A DNA stretch of 64,000 nucleotides from Hemibagrus wyckioides (taxonomy: Eukaryota > Chordata > Actinopteri > Siluriformes > Bagridae): contig NC_080715.1 of the NCBI RefSeq assembly GCF_019097595.1, forward strand, positions 25,687,855-25,751,854. Reading direction: 5' to 3'. Shown piece after piece: positions 1 through 13,410 of the stretch. A program made the translations under genes and the position numbers. How positions within the stretch are numbered: position 1 is the first letter of the stretch; every line of letters begins with the position of its first letter. A model generated the notes under the pieces. That model worked only from the letters and a program-made list of their open reading frames with translations, was not told the DNA's origin and searched no databases.

Positions 1-2750
1 TTTATTTTAACTTTTTTTTTTTTAAATAATGCACCTTCAATCTTTCGGATGCAGAGCCTATAGAGTGGTAGATGGAATTATCCCTAAACTTGTCTCAGCC
101 TAATACGTCACGCCCTCGAACCTTTGACTGAAAATCTGATGGATATGGCAAACAAAATTTAAAACTCTCCAGGAGTTTCGAAGTCGTGATCTGATTGGTG
201 GGTTTCTACAGGATTTCCCAGAGATGTGTGCTGCAATTTTTAATGATCCACCTGGAAACAAAGCCACCGTGACGCTTTACTTCTCTAATGGAAGAAGGAA
301 GCTGTCATGTTTACAACTGTGACAATGAGCACCTATAAGGATCAACTAAACACTGGATTTTCCAAATTATATGAAGCCCATGGTACAGACTCATTAATTT
401 GCATGACTTTTATACCCCTAAACATGATGCTGAATGCAACGCACTGCGATTGGTTGCTTTGCATGTCAGCCAGCACCTTTTTGGGTGGTCCTTAGCCAAT
501 AAAAGTTGCAGATCTTCTGCTGTCATTCTTGTTATACGAGACCTAAAGCTGCTTCAAGATCTTTATGTATTGCCATGTCCTAAACCACATCATGACAGAA
601 ATGGATGATAACCAGACAGGACATAGCATGAGACAGACTTTAGACGATGCTCAGATCCCAAAACAAGTGAATATTGAGTTCATTTCACACCCTCAACAAA
701 ATTGCAGTTAGATCTTGCCTAAGATTTTGGCTGCCGTTCTGTCGAGTCTCCAAACACACATACTGTAGTAAAACATTTACATAAAATCTGGCTTGCCTCT
801 TTGTTCATTGCCCACTGTGTTGTTCGGGTTAATGCCAAGCGCTCCTGTATCTTTTACTGGTTTGTTGCACTACTGGTTGTTATACAACAGCTTTGTGCCG
901 CATAGCCCTAGCCTCAGGCTCTCGGCCTGCAGGTTACAGAGCGTCGGATATCTTTTGGACACTTTTCTGACCACAAAATTCCAAATGTTAAAGGTTGGGT
1001 CTTACTGTACGTACATGGATGTGCACTTTCTAGAGGTAAAATTAACACTTGAACCTTTCCCATTATTACTAAATTGCATGTTTGTTGTTTTGTTTGAAGC
1101 AGTAATTGATGAGAAAATGTGTTGACAGAAAAGGTCTGTGGTTGGTGCCCTTCACATCCAAGTAGGAGATTCTTGGTCATATTGATTAAAGAAATGTATC
1201 AGGAACTGTTCTTCTGGCTTGCTAGACTGCTTCAGAACTGTTTTTGCTCCGTTTTGTAAATGTACCCAAACATCAGTGCATATGTTTTTCAAGCCATATT
1301 TAACCAGCTAGTGTTACAGCCCTGTCCTAGAACAAGGCACTTCAGCACTCCAGTCTCTGACTCTAAAATTATTAGCTGTCATCAGTGCAGTCTCTGTTGA
1401 TTCAAAGTTCCTGGCCATGGTGACACACTGACCAATCAGACCACACTTCCTGTCAGAAGTGTGATGTTAACAAATCAGAAAATATAAAACGAAGGTTGCA
1501 TTTCTATTCCTGGATAGGATTTATGTTTCACCGTTTAGACATCAATGTACAATGTGATAAATAACACAGTACCCACAGACAAGCCAAGCTACACTATTAG
1601 CTACACAAGCACCCCAATCCTCCCCCTCCAGGAGTCTGTGATCATTCCAGCTGACCTGCTACATGTTTATAGCTGGGGTATCAGTCATCCTGCTGATTCT
1701 CACTCACAAGTACATTTTCAATCTGTATCATACTCTATCATAGTTAGTAACCAACTGGCACACATTGCACTAGCTAATTAGCCTTGGAAGAAAGCTTACC
1801 AGATCCTCAATTTGGATTCGATTGGATTGGATAGCTACAGTAAATAAGAACTGACTCTTTTTTGATGTAAGATGTAAGATTACATTCTGTGGAGATGTCA
1901 GATTCTAGCTTTCTATGTGCTAGTTTCAATGTTTTACTCTCTCATGTATATTTGACAGAAATAGACATTTCCTTACCAACATATATAAAGCCGTAAAGAC
2001 AAAACAGACACTGAAAACTTGTTTTATTCACATTTAACATGATGTCAAGGCTAACTCAGTCTGTACTGCTGTCACAGAAGTCCAGCTGCAGCCTAAACTC
2101 CTTTTTAACCCTCGCTTGTGTCCATCCATGGCCTCATCTTTAATGCTAACTTCAGAATGAGAATATTATCTGCATTCATTTGCATTCATTATTATCTGTG
2201 ACAAGGCAGAATCTATTATTGTATAACAGAAAATTCCAGACCAAAAATTACATCCCATCAATAATGTGAGCAGTGTTACTGTTGTGTGCTCTGAACCCGA
2301 GCTAGCAGCATGCTAATGGGCAGAGGGTATGACCAGGCCCCTTGCGCCAACCAACCAAAACGCCCGAAATTGAATCTGATCCCTGGACACATTAAGCGCT
2401 AAATGAGGATTAATGCTCTCAGAAAAGGGGTGGGTGTGAGTGTCTTGTGTAGCTTGTGTATCTTGTGTAAGTGTGTGTTTCATCAAGATGGAGTCTTATT
2501 GTTTTCTGCTAATGGACGACAGGACAGGAATGCAACATTCGGGTAAATAAGCTGTTTAATAAATGATGCCGTATTTATAAAAGGAGAGTTCACTCAGAGG
2601 CCTATAATGCAACAGAAAGAATTGTGGCAGAAAGCAACGATGAACGCTCCCCGTGTCTGGGGGGAAAGTAGGACTCGGCATATTTTATTGAACGAAAGTT
2701 GGGAGGTTTGCTTGAGTCTCCACAGGCCAAGATGTGGAAATAGTGCAAGA
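1..2750. other. gene-free stretch
   Basis: Mostly unique-looking sequence; short frames only, none with a recognisable domain. No repeat stands out. Confidence 0.6.
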
Positions 2751-2751
2751 T

Positions 2752-2756
<5 letters not shown>

Positions 2757-2788
<32 letters not shown>

Positions 2789-2820
2789 TGGAGGAAAGGA
2801 TGGAAGGAAGGAAGGAAGAC
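2757..2820. repeat. (GA)n and (GGAA)n microsatellite
   Basis: GA run followed by ggaaggaaggaaggaag. Confidence 0.9.
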
Positions 2821-3529
2821 AGAGAAAGACACCAATAGAAATGAAGAAAGACAGAAAAAGAAACTCTTTGTTCTGTGTCACTTCTCTTCTCTGGCCTCTT
2901 TCTTTTTAATTGGGAAAAAACATATAACGATTTTTTTTCTTTTAAAAAAAATCCCAAAAGGGAAACAAATGGTGTTTTCTTTTCTTTTCTTTTTTTTTCT
3001 TTTGCCCATCCGCTGCTTCTACTTCATCAATAATGATGTCTAGCCCACTTCTAGGTCCATATGGTGGAAATTTGTGTCCTCATATTCACAGTGACCACAC
3101 TGGGAAGCCAGCATATGTAGCTGTGGGCGGATCATTAACATACAGTATGAGTATCACACTGGAGGAAGCACATGTACACCATATTGTACTTAATGTCACT
3201 ATGTACAGTATATGATGTGTGTGTGTGTGTGTGTGTATGTACAGGAGTATCTGAGCACAGCTTAGGAGCTCTACGTGTAACACACAGGCTATACACATTA
3301 TTGATAGTGCACGATATAGAGAGGCCTGGTAAATGATGTATGTGTTTGAAGGCTCTTGGCAGGGCTGGTCTGTGTGAAGGCAGGCTGTATAAATGATTTA
3401 TTGGGGAGTGTCAGCACTGCTCTTAACGCTTGATCCTCAGCCCTGTGCCTCCAATACACACACTTTGTGTGTATCAGAGCTTTAGACTGGGTCACAACTA
3501 TAACACAATGGGGATGTGCTTGCACACAC

Positions 3530-4360
3530 ATAAGCATACACACACATATACACACACATACTCTCACACATGCATACACAACAAAGAAACATGTGCATAC
3601 ACATACACACACAACCATGTACACACAGATACACACACATAAAGACACACATACATACACATGCATACACACACACATACAAACACACACTTGCACAAAA
3701 CAAAGACACTAGTGCACACACTCACACATGCACACACAATCAAGAAACGTGCACACACACATACACAAACACATACAATCATGCACACACAGACACATGC
3801 ATACACACGCATATACAAACACACACACACACAAAGACAATCATGCACACACACATATACAAACACACACTCACACAAAACAAAGACACTAGTGCACACA
3901 CATACACACACACATGCACGTGCATACACACACAAAGACACACACGCGCACACGCACATACAAACACACAAAATGACACTCGTGCACAAACACATGTATA
4001 CACCACAAAGAAACATGTACACAACCATTCACACACATAAAGACACACATGCACACACATATACAAGCACACACACAAACACACACACAAAACAAAGAAA
4101 TATGTGCGCACACACACACACACACACACATAACCAAACACACATATCCACATGCACAGAAAGATAATCATGCACACACACACATACAAACACACACTCG
4201 CACAAAACAAAGACACCAGTTCACACACTCACACACAACCAAGAAACATGTGCACACACATACACATACACAAAAAACACTCAAGCACACATGCATACAC
4301 ACACACACACACACATAAACATATATAAACACACACACATATAAACACTCAAACAGAGGA
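3530..4360. repeat. CA-rich microsatellite with higher-order structure
   Basis: Imperfect (CA)n interspersed with recurring non-CA words: aaaacaaagacactagtgca at about 3696, 3877 and (varied) 4204, and caaagaaacatgtgcatac-like words at about 3584, 3741, 4006, 4240. Long reading frames on both strands here are Thr/His or Val/Cys repeats without meaning. Confidence 0.9.
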
Positions 4361-4789
4361 ACTTCCCCTGATATAATTATTAATGCTTCTAATTAACACT
4401 TTGCCCAAATCTAAATCTAACTCTAACCTAATCTCAGTAACCAAAAGAAACCTTTTGCTTCCTTTTCATTTTTAAATAAACACTTTTATTTATAAAAAAG
4501 CAGGTTTTCTCACTGGGACCAGCTAAATGTCCCTACAAGGTCAAAACCAGGACATGTGGCCAGTCCCAGTGAGAAAACTAAAAGCACAAACACACACAAA
4601 CACACATACACCTTGCTTTCACAATACATCACAGTCCCACTCACACACATTACTTTTATCTTGTCTATTTTACTGAACTATAAGAAGGATTTATGGCTGT
4701 ATTTGCTAGGCTACATGACCGTTTGTGGACACCTGTCCATCTCACCCACATGTGCTTGTTAAACATCTCATTCTTGATTTATTTTCCTC

Positions 4790-5040
4790 TGTGCTGTTAC
4801 AATAAGCTCCACTCTTCTGGGAAGTCTGTCCACTGGATATTGGAACGTGTCTATGGGGATTAGTGATCATCCAGCCACAAGAGCATTTGTGAGATCAGAT
4901 ACTGATGTTGTAAGAGTGAGGAGGTCTGGGGTTTAGTCAGCGTTCCAGTTCATCCCAGAGGTGTTCAGTGGGGTTGAGTCAGAGTCAGGGCTCAGTGCAG
5001 TTCAGGGGCATTATCGTGCTAAAACAGGGATTGGGCCTCT
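4790..5040 (-). mobile_element. Tc1-like transposase C-terminal relic
   Basis: Degenerate sequence homologous in reverse to 22450-22710. In coding sense it keeps the outline of the segment ending a Tc1 DDE domain (CAxSPDSDSTPLNTSG-like). No termini are seen. Confidence 0.6.
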
Positions 5041-5149
5041 TCCAGTTAAGGGAAATCCTAATATAGTATAAGATTTACACAAAAACATCTTGTATAATTC
5101 AAACATTGTGGGAACAATTTGGGGAAGAAGCAAATATGGGTGTGATGTT

Positions 5150-5315
5150 CAATGAGGTAGCTTAGTGATTAGTGTTTGGACTACTTGTGAGTTTGCAATC
5201 CTGGGTCCACTAAGCTGCCAGTGCTGGGCCCCTGAGCAAGGCCCTTAACCTTCAGTTGTATAAAATGAGATAAATTGTAGCTTGCACTGGATAAGGGCAG
5301 ATTGCGCAAATGTGT
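5150..5315 (+). mobile_element. tRNA-derived SINE (V-SINE-like)
   Basis: Order is a tRNA-like head (gtagcttagtgattagtg, box-B-like gtttgcaatcctggg), a core tgagcaaggcccttaacc, and the tail ctggataagggcag. Diverged. Confidence 0.7.
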
Positions 5316-5319
5316 TCAT

Positions 5320-6615
5320 GTACTGTTGCCCATTTTGTGTCCATACATTATATATTTAAATATACTATGTGGCTATGAAAATAAATGAATTCTCTGCCTG
5401 ACACCTAAATGTACACTTTATTCATATTTTATTCCTGAGCACAATTTTTGACTAATAGCTACTAAGCACAATCAATTGACCGAGCACAATGAATTAACTA
5501 ATCAAATTCACTCGCAATCACAATAGTGTCTTTATTGTCAAGATGAAAAATTTAGTGCAGCCCATTTGACACTTTCAATACGTCGCTTAAATAATAAGCA
5601 GCCTGTGCTGTGTAGCAAAATGGGGCGAAGCCACCAGAAAGTTTATATTTTAGTAAAAGATTTACTAAGATTTAGTAGATTAGAATGACAATATGTCACA
5701 GACACAAAAGATTTCACCCAGATGTCTTCGGTTAAAATGGACTAAATTGATGCTTTACCCACATGTCATTATTTAGACTATTCTACATAGAGCACTGATA
5801 AGGAAACTCTAGAATTCAGACACGATGTAACAACCACCTGCTGAACTGAAAACCATTAACGGACATTAGTTTTCACCGCTAACACTTACCTGCCCGCTTG
5901 TTGCTAAACAAGATTTTTCCTTATATCTAAATACGGTCAGTATCCATCCTTACATTTCTAGCTAAAAGAAATCACTAGGGATTATGGCACTTAGTATGGA
6001 AACAGTGTGTTGTCAATTGTTCACTCTAGTTACGGTGCACTGTGGGTAATAATGTGATGAACTCTTCAGGGAAAATGGTTTGTCCCCAGAGGGCTACATG
6101 TACGTAAATCAGGAGGCGCAGTGCCAAATGCAACTTAAAGTGGCCACAATTAACATTCACTAAGCCTAAGCGCACTCATCACGCAAAAATCTGCACCTGG
6201 GATGCGCTAATAAGTGAGCAGATTGCGGTTTGAAGTTGATCACTAATTCTTCTTGTTCTTATTAAACAAAAAGTAATTAAATAAAGACTCGTGTCAGAAT
6301 AAGTAAATGGCATGGAGGGCAGCAATGTACTGATATTCTATTTGATTACTTATTAGTTGTAATTAAAAGGCTTGCAGTGCCCAGAATAAAATACTGCATA
6401 TTAAAGACAGCAATTAAAGTGTAATCTAATTTCTTTTCTTTTTTTCTTTTTTGTGGTCAGGTGCAGGATCTATAACATTCAGAAACGTATTAATACTACA
6501 GAAGTCTTGTTTAATATGCTAGATTCCTGTTAGGTTTGATGTATTTAATGCATGTTTGTGAGCTGTAATGAGGGTTGCCAGATCTGAACAAAAACAGCCA
6601 ACTAACAAGCACACA
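5320..6615. other. gene-free stretch
   Basis: AT-rich, no open frame of note, nothing recognised. Confidence 0.6.
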
Positions 6616-6617
6616 CA

Positions 6618-6800
6618 CATTTAGATTTATGGCAATTGGACACACTTATCCAGAGCAATGTACATTTATCTCATTTATACAGCTGAGCATTTAAGGTTAA
6701 CGGCTTGTTCAAGGGCCCAGCAGTGGCAGCTTGGTGGTCCTGGGATTCAGAAGGAACTCACAATCTTCCAACGCCTTAACCACCGATCTACCACTTCCTA
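6618..6800 (-). mobile_element. tRNA-derived SINE (V-SINE-like)
   Basis: Reverse copy of the same family: tail acacttatccagagcaatgt, core aagggcccagcagtggcagc, head ending in the complement of the tRNA-like part. No intact tRNA. Confidence 0.65.
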
Positions 6801-7108
6801 CACTGCAGTTTACCTAAACAGCTTTTTCAACAAGGTCCTAAAAAGTGTTTGTGTTATTATTCATTTTGACGTAAATTTAAAAAAAAAATATGAGAATAAA
6901 TAAAAGCAGTTTAAGAGCCAAACTGTTTACATTGTATTCATTTGTTCATGGTTTTATGGTGTGGATAAAATCACTCGCAAATCTGACAGCAACAAATTGC
7001 CCAAAACTTATCACATTTTGTCCTCCCTGACATGATACATCTGTATGATGGGGAAAAGCACACTGTGTATCTTGCCTTGTTTTTTGTGCTTAAAAAGCCT
7101 TTTTTTTA

Positions 7109-7661
7109 TATACACCGATCAGGCATAACATTATGAGCACTGACAGGTGAAGTGAATAACACTGATTATCTCCTCATCATGGCACTTGTTAGTGGGTGGG
7201 ATATATTAGGCAGCAAGTGAACATTTTGTCCTCAAAGTTGATGTGTTACAAGCAGGAAAAATGGACAAGTGTAAGGATTTGAGCGAGTTTGACAAGAGAC
7301 AAATTGTGATGGCTAGACGACTGGATCAGAGCATCTTCAAAACTGCAGCTCTTGTGGGGTGTTCCCGGTCTGCAGTGGTCAGTATCTATCAAAAGTGGTC
7401 CAAGGAAGGAACAGTGGTGAACCGGCGACAGGGTCATCGGCGTCCAAGACTCATTGATGCACGTGGGGAGTGAAGGCTGGTCCGTGTGATCCGATCCAAC
7501 AGACGAGCTACTGTGGCTCAAATTACTGAAGTTAAAGCTGGTTCTGATGGAAAGGTATCAGAATACACAGTGCATGACAGGTCAAGGCTGCTTTGGCTGT
7601 AAAAGGGGGACCAACACAATATTAGTCAGGTGGTCATAATATTACGCCTGGTTGGTGTACA
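7109..7661 (+). mobile_element. short Tc1-like deletion derivative, copy 1
   Basis: Left terminus tatacaccgatcaggcataa and right terminus ending gcctggttggtgta are inverted repeats. The interior keeps the N-terminal transposase helix-turn-helix part ([20 protein letters not shown] ... [12 protein letters not shown]), stopped by TGA at about 7471. It then jumps at cagtgcatgacaggtca directly to the 3' end, so the DDE catalytic domain is missing. Confidence 0.85.
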
Positions 7662-7852
7662 GTATCATGTAGAAACAGCTTAATATAGGTGTTGAGAACA
7701 TTATACAAGGTTGTTTTGGTGACAACAGTAATAATTATGGATCACATAATAATTTATTATTTTTGTTTATTTCTGTTAACATGGTTGAGGTGAGATGTTA
7801 CAAACCTACACAAATCAGTCTCTACATAAGGTACAATAATGTCTAGTACAGT

Positions 7853-7920
7853 AACATTTGCATTTACATTTAGGGCATTTATTGAAGACACTCTTTATCC
7901 AGAGCGTCTTACAGAAGTGC
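7853..7920 (-). mobile_element. SINE/LINE 3'-tail relic
   Basis: Only the tail (ctttatccagagcgtcttac in reverse) and short flanks are present; no head. Confidence 0.45.
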
Positions 7921-8216
7921 AGTAATGTAATGTATAGAATAGTGTGTAGGGTGTAGAATGGCATTTGAGGAAAAGCAGTGTTTTTTTTAATAGACTCCAA
8001 AATCGTGTGTTTTAACTGTCTGTTTTTCTACTTCAGGAACAGACGGGTGACATATTACAGAAAAATCAGTGGTTATGTTATTCTGTTTTGACATTTTGGG
8101 TCCACTTATCCCCAATGTGAGAGGAGTCATTGCAAAGCAATACAGTTTCAAGCAAAATGGTTCTGATTTTTTATTTTAAATCCACAAGCTATTCTAACTG
8201 TTCATATTTATGCCAT

Positions 8217-8520
8217 CATGAAATATTACTTTGCTCATGAAAGTGGTGTCTTCCCAGGTGACTCCACCCTAACCACAGGGCATGAGAGCAGACTGAATGG
8301 ATTGATGAGTATGAAAATCATATGCTATTGCCTTCACAGTCACCAAATCCCAACCTACAGACCTTCAAACCTTCAACAGAACTCCACCATCATCATAAAA
8401 CTACGAACTATCGACTCCGCTACAGCTCCAGAGACATTGGTAGAATCGATGCCAAGGTGCACTGAAGCTGTACTAATGCGTCATGGTGGCAACAGTTTAC
8501 TAAAAACACAATGTTGATTT
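8217..8520 (+). mobile_element. Tc1-like transposon 3' relic
   Basis: The reading frame ends APETLVESMPRCTEAVLMRHG, matching the C-terminus of Tc1 transposases (LVESMPRRxEAV). The upstream half is degenerate and no termini are identified. Confidence 0.6.
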
Positions 8521-9550
8521 TTTTTTCCTTTAATTTGTCACAGGTCTGTAGCTAATTAAGGTCTATTCACTTTGACTAACTATTGCTACACTGCCCTTCT
8601 AATCAATATATTAGATCACTACTAACAGTGAATGAACACTCCGTTTAAGCACTTTGGGAAATATTTGGGATGCTGTGAAATCACCTGGACCGGCTTTGTG
8701 TTCCGGCCAATATTTACACCGTGTAGTCGTGCCAAATTAGTACGAACTTCACCTATGTAGCAACAGAGTGATATTCAAAAGCACTGTAAAAATCGACATC
8801 ACCGTGAAACCCGCATGCCATGAACAACTGTGTCTGAATTATCCATTCGAATGAGTACTGAAGAGCCATTTGTCTCAAATAAAATGCATTGGTAACATAC
8901 AATAACAGACAATTATTAACAGATTAGCAGATGTGCTGGCTTAAGGCAGGCGAAGTGTGTATGAGAAAGAGGATCGATGATTAGGGTCAGATTTAGTGCA
9001 ATTATGAACAAGTGGCTCAATAATTATTCCGTCTTCCAGAGTGCATCTTCTAACCACACATCCACACGTCCACATCATTCCTTTATTCCTCTCTTCATTC
9101 CTCTATTAACAGTAAGCGAAATGTCCTCTTGATGTAAATGTCACAAAAAGGCATTTTATGCTTCGATTTTGGTTTATTTCACTTTATACACTCATGCGTA
9201 TCTGTGCATGCACGTAAGCACATATTTGTGTATTTGGTGTCTTGTGTTTAGATTTGTCATTAAAAAAACATCCTTACAGTGATGCAATGATAAAGGTCAA
9301 TAAAACTATTTAGTTTTTAAGTTGGTGGTTTAGCAGCGCTAAATGATCACTATTTGTTTTTCATGCCACCATCGTGCAGGCCTAGTGTGACATACACAAA
9401 AATGTTAATATGATCTTTTGTAATTGCACACGAGGACAGGGTAAACACAGCTCGCAGGTGTGCTCAGGGGACGTTACACCCAAAACCAAAGTCAATTTGT
9501 GTATTTATGAGGTTCGGAATTACTATCCAAATTATCCTCATGGTAATGGC
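8521..9550. other. gene-free stretch
   Basis: No supported gene; unique-looking sequence. Confidence 0.6.
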
Positions 9551-9966
9551 AATGGAGAGTCAGTGACTAGCTAATTCTTTTACACACACACACACATACA
9601 CACACACACACACTCCGGCAGCGTGGGTAGGATCCCATGCCAGCACAGCAGGGCTAAATTACCCATAATCAGGGCGTCAGGGTGGATGGGTCCATCGGAA
9701 CCTAACACTTACACCCCATCATCAACACTTCTATGTCAACCAATCCCATATAGCCACACAAATGGAGCAAATTGCAATCATTTGAGCTCCCACACAGTCT
9801 ATATTATGGAGATGTGTGTGTGTGCGTGTGTGTGTGTGTGTGTGTGTCCACACATGTTATAGCACATGCTGCCTTGCTATAATTTCACAAATTAGTATCT
9901 AGGAGGGACCCATGTATAGGCCTATAAATATACCTCAGAGATCAGATAGCAAGAGCATGAGCGCAC

Positions 9967-10021
<55 letters not shown>
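9967..10021. repeat. (GA)n microsatellite
   Basis: Pure GA dinucleotide run of about 54 bp. Shorter GA/CA runs flank it at 9580-9615 (CA) and 9812-9848 (TG). Confidence 0.95.
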
Positions 10022-10024
<3 letters not shown>

Positions 10025-11085
10025 CTGGAATACCCAGTGTGGCCATTGTGTTTTTTTTTTTTGTTTGTTTTTTTTAAACAAAAAAACAATACAGTTCTGT
10101 TTTCAAGAAACAGTACAAGATCAGAGGGTAAAAGAGCGAAGAGAGACAAAAAAACCCACTGATATAACTCTGAAGAGAAAATCTATTCCACAAAAATATA
10201 TAAATAAATAAATAAATAAATGGATAGACAGTATTGAAAAAAAACATTAGTGAAGTGAAGTCTATGAAATGATCTGGATTTCTGCATGATCGACTTCTTT
10301 AAAACAAATAACACACACACCGCTCTTTGGATTGTTTTTTTTTTTTTTTTTGTAATTGAACAATAAAAGATCTTTAATGGAAAAAACCGTGCAGGTAAAA
10401 GCAGGACAACAGCCTCTCATACAGTTTGGGATTGGAGTCAGGCGTTTGCAATAAGTTCAGATGTTGCTCTGATCTTCCCTGCAGTATTAAAAGAGCTACA
10501 CACTTCTGCTTTCCTGCTCTTCCCAACAAAATTGCAATATGCTGTTATACTGTATGACATGAGCTCAAATGATTTCAGCAGACCGTAGAGGGAAAGAATT
10601 GTACCTTACACAATGGAAAATGCTTACAAATTCTTTTTTTTTTCTTTTTTTTTCTTAAGGCAAAACTTGAACTTCAGTTCAGACTGAGTTGAAATTTCAG
10701 CTAGAGTTGTTTCTCTCCCAAGGACTGAGTGTTCTACAGAGATCAGTGCAAGGACACGTCTTAGAAAGCTCAATCTAGTGACTAAGAGCCCTAGTGTGAC
10801 AGCGGAGGATCTGTAGGCATCTCCTTCACTTGAGAATGGCAGGTTTCATGAGTCAATGGTAAAAAAAAAGCTGAACAACAACACTGATGGGAGAATGCCA
10901 TGGAGGAAAACACCGCTGCTGTCACGAACGCCGCATCTGAATTGAAAGATGAAGCGCAGTAGTGTCTGGTTCTCAAAAAATAAAATAAAATCCGCACACC
11001 AATTAAACACTGCACCTCAGCAAGTTATAGCATAGTTATGAAGTAAGCTTTAGGTGATCCACATGACCTTTGAGATTTATTAATA
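10022..11085. other. gene-free stretch with poly-T/poly-A runs
   Basis: Several T8-T18 runs and an (aata)n run at about 10198-10220; otherwise nothing recognised. Confidence 0.6.
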
Positions 11086-11087
11086 TA

Positions 11088-11643
11088 GATACAATGATCA
11101 GGCATAACATTATGACCACCTGCCTAATATTTTGTTGGTCCCCCATTTGCTGCCAAAACAGCCCTGACCTGTCATGCACTGTGTATTCTGACACCTCTCT
11201 ATCAGAACCAGCATTAAGGTCTCCATCAATTTGAGCAACAGTAGCTCGTCTGTTGGATCGGATCACACGGGCCAGCCTTCGCTCCCCACGTGCATCAATG
11301 AGCCTTGGCCGTCCATGACCCTGTCGCCGGTTCATCACTGTTCCTTCCTTGGACCACTTTTGATAGGTACTGACCACTGCAGACCAGGAACACCCCACAA
11401 GAGCTGCAGTTTTGGAGATGCTCTGATCCAATCATCTAACCATCACAATTTGTCTCTTGTCAAACTCGCTCAAATCATTACACTTGTCCATTTTTCCTGC
11501 TTGTAACACATCAACTTTGAGGACAAAATGTTCACTTGCTGCCTAATATATCCCACCCACTAACATGTGCCATGATGAGGAGATCATCAGTGTTCTTCAC
11601 TTCACCTGTCAGTGTTCAGAATGTTATGCCTGATTGGTGTATA
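11088..11643 (-). mobile_element. short Tc1-like deletion derivative, copy 2
   Basis: Same family as 7109-7661 in reverse, with both termini (atgatcaggcataacattat and gcctgattggtgtata). It has the longest surviving N-terminal frame of the copies (about 131 codons from [14 protein letters not shown]), but an upstream TGA separates it from the true start. The same internal junction is present. Confidence 0.85.
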
Positions 11644-11649
11644 TTTAAC

Positions 11650-11800
11650 AGAGGATTCACTGGTGGATCCCGTGCTCTCACCGCCGCCACCCTGGCCCTA
11701 AGCCGACTCAGCCACTGAGGGGTTAACTCTCAGTGCTGGTCCCAAACTTGGATAAAATGGGAGGGTTGTGTCAGGAAGAGCTGTGCCATAATCAAATATC
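11650..11800. repeat. dispersed repeat fragment (ggtggatcccgtgctctcac)
   Basis: Shares the ggatcc..ctctca, ggggttaactctcagtg and ggataaaatgggagggttg blocks with 29990-30240 in reverse. A SINE-like dispersed unit of unknown class. Confidence 0.5.
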
Positions 11801-13089
11801 TGGATGTGAGGTGATCTCAAACAGGAAGCAGCTAGAAGGACAACAATGACAAAGATATACTTAACAGAAATATACACATACATGCAAATACACTATAGAC
11901 GTACAAGAGCATTCCCTATTTTCAGAACAATGAACAAAAACAGAGAAAAATTAGAAGAAGAAAAAGGAATACAAACCACAGAAATACAAACCTATCAAAA
12001 TAGTCTACATCGTCCAGTTAAACATCATTCAAAATCCTTCGCTTTTAGTAAAACTAGTTTCTTTTTTTCTTTTTTTTCAGAAGTACTGTAGGATAGGTCA
12101 TTGATTTTTTCACCCTGGAGATTTTTCACATTTTCAGATTTTTTTGTTGCAGTGCATGCAAGCAGGATGAATCTTATCTCATGATGAGTCATGTGAAGTG
12201 AGCTGACATCACCTAAACTTTAGGATCAAACTCAGACCTGTGCATGATTTCTGAGTCAAGGCTCGATACAATTTGTTTTGCAAACTTTTTTCAACGTTTC
12301 AATCTTTATGTCAGTAACATTGCAGCACAAATCATATCAACAGTACACTTCATTCTATAAAGTAGCAGCTTATTATTCACTTAAAACATTTTTATTATTA
12401 TTCAGTAATCACAGGGAAACTAAAAGCTAAACACGTCTCGTTATGAGACTGTGAGTGAGGAATGTAAGCCTGGCTTTGCTGAGACGTCCTAAACAACTCC
12501 ACTGCTACATTTTTCTTTGTCAGTGCTAAAAGTCTCTCACTGTTCATCAGAACCGGGGCCAGTAGGCTACCATGGACTTGTGACAGCCGTGGGCTAGACT
12601 GAGCGACAAATGACACAGTGCTCAGTCATTGTGCATGCTTACAGAGAGCTTAGTAAATTATTCTCCTCAGCTACAAGTTCCTAATCATTTTAGCCTCAGT
12701 TGCTTAAATGTCACTCACAATATATTACCTAGCTGACTTATTTAAATGTTCTGGCCCACTCAAACTTGCTGGAGACCACCAAGAACTTTTTTCCTTTGTA
12801 TATCGTACATTTGGTTTGGAAAAGACAAGACCTAAAACACCAAATTCTTATCTATACTGTGAAACATTGTAGTGGCAGCATAAAGACGACAGGACTGAGG
12901 GCTTACGAACTTTTGTATATATTTTTTTCTAAACTTTTACCGTGTGATGAAGCATTCATCTCCTAATTGGAGAGATCTTCATCAACAGAAAAAGAGGGCT
13001 CGCTGAATGGCTTGAGGAAGGTGAAAATGACTGATTTTTTATCCAGAATCCAGAAAATTCCCCCAAAAATGATACACAATCCGATTTTT
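11801..13089. other. gene-free stretch
   Basis: A 72-codon minus frame at 12398-12616 has no recognisable domain; otherwise nothing seen. Confidence 0.55.
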
Positions 13090-13410
13090 CATGACTGTTT
13101 GTATTCATTCATTCAGCTTTACGCTGGATAGAGTTGTTGTGAATCTCTCTGAAGACTATCCCAAGAACATAAGGCATGAGGCACGAGGCAGGAATACGCT
13201 CTGGATCTGTCCATCACAAGGCATCATTTTACACATAGACACACACTTAGAGTCACCACTCTGTATGTAGGCATGTTTATTGGAGGTGGAAGGAAACCAG
13301 AGAACTCAATGAAACCCACACAGAAAACAATCCACAGTAACCCGAGCCCAGGATCAAACCAACAGACCCCGGAGCTGTGAGGCGGCATCACCCTCCACAA
13401 CACAGACACG
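13090..13410 (+). mobile_element. dispersed fish repeat (ggaaaccagagaactc type)
   Basis: Contains ggaggtggaaggaaaccaga, cccacacagaaaac, ccaggatcaaaccaacagac and gctgtgaggcggcatcaccc, the recurring layout of a dispersed teleost repeat. No coding capacity. Confidence 0.6.

Noticed and set aside
3298..4318. Long reading frames (up to 168 codons) on both strands
   Set aside because: All are His/Thr or Val/Cys repeats dictated by (CA)n and lack any domain.
12398..12616. 72-codon minus frame as a small gene
   Set aside because: No start context, domain or splice partner supports it.
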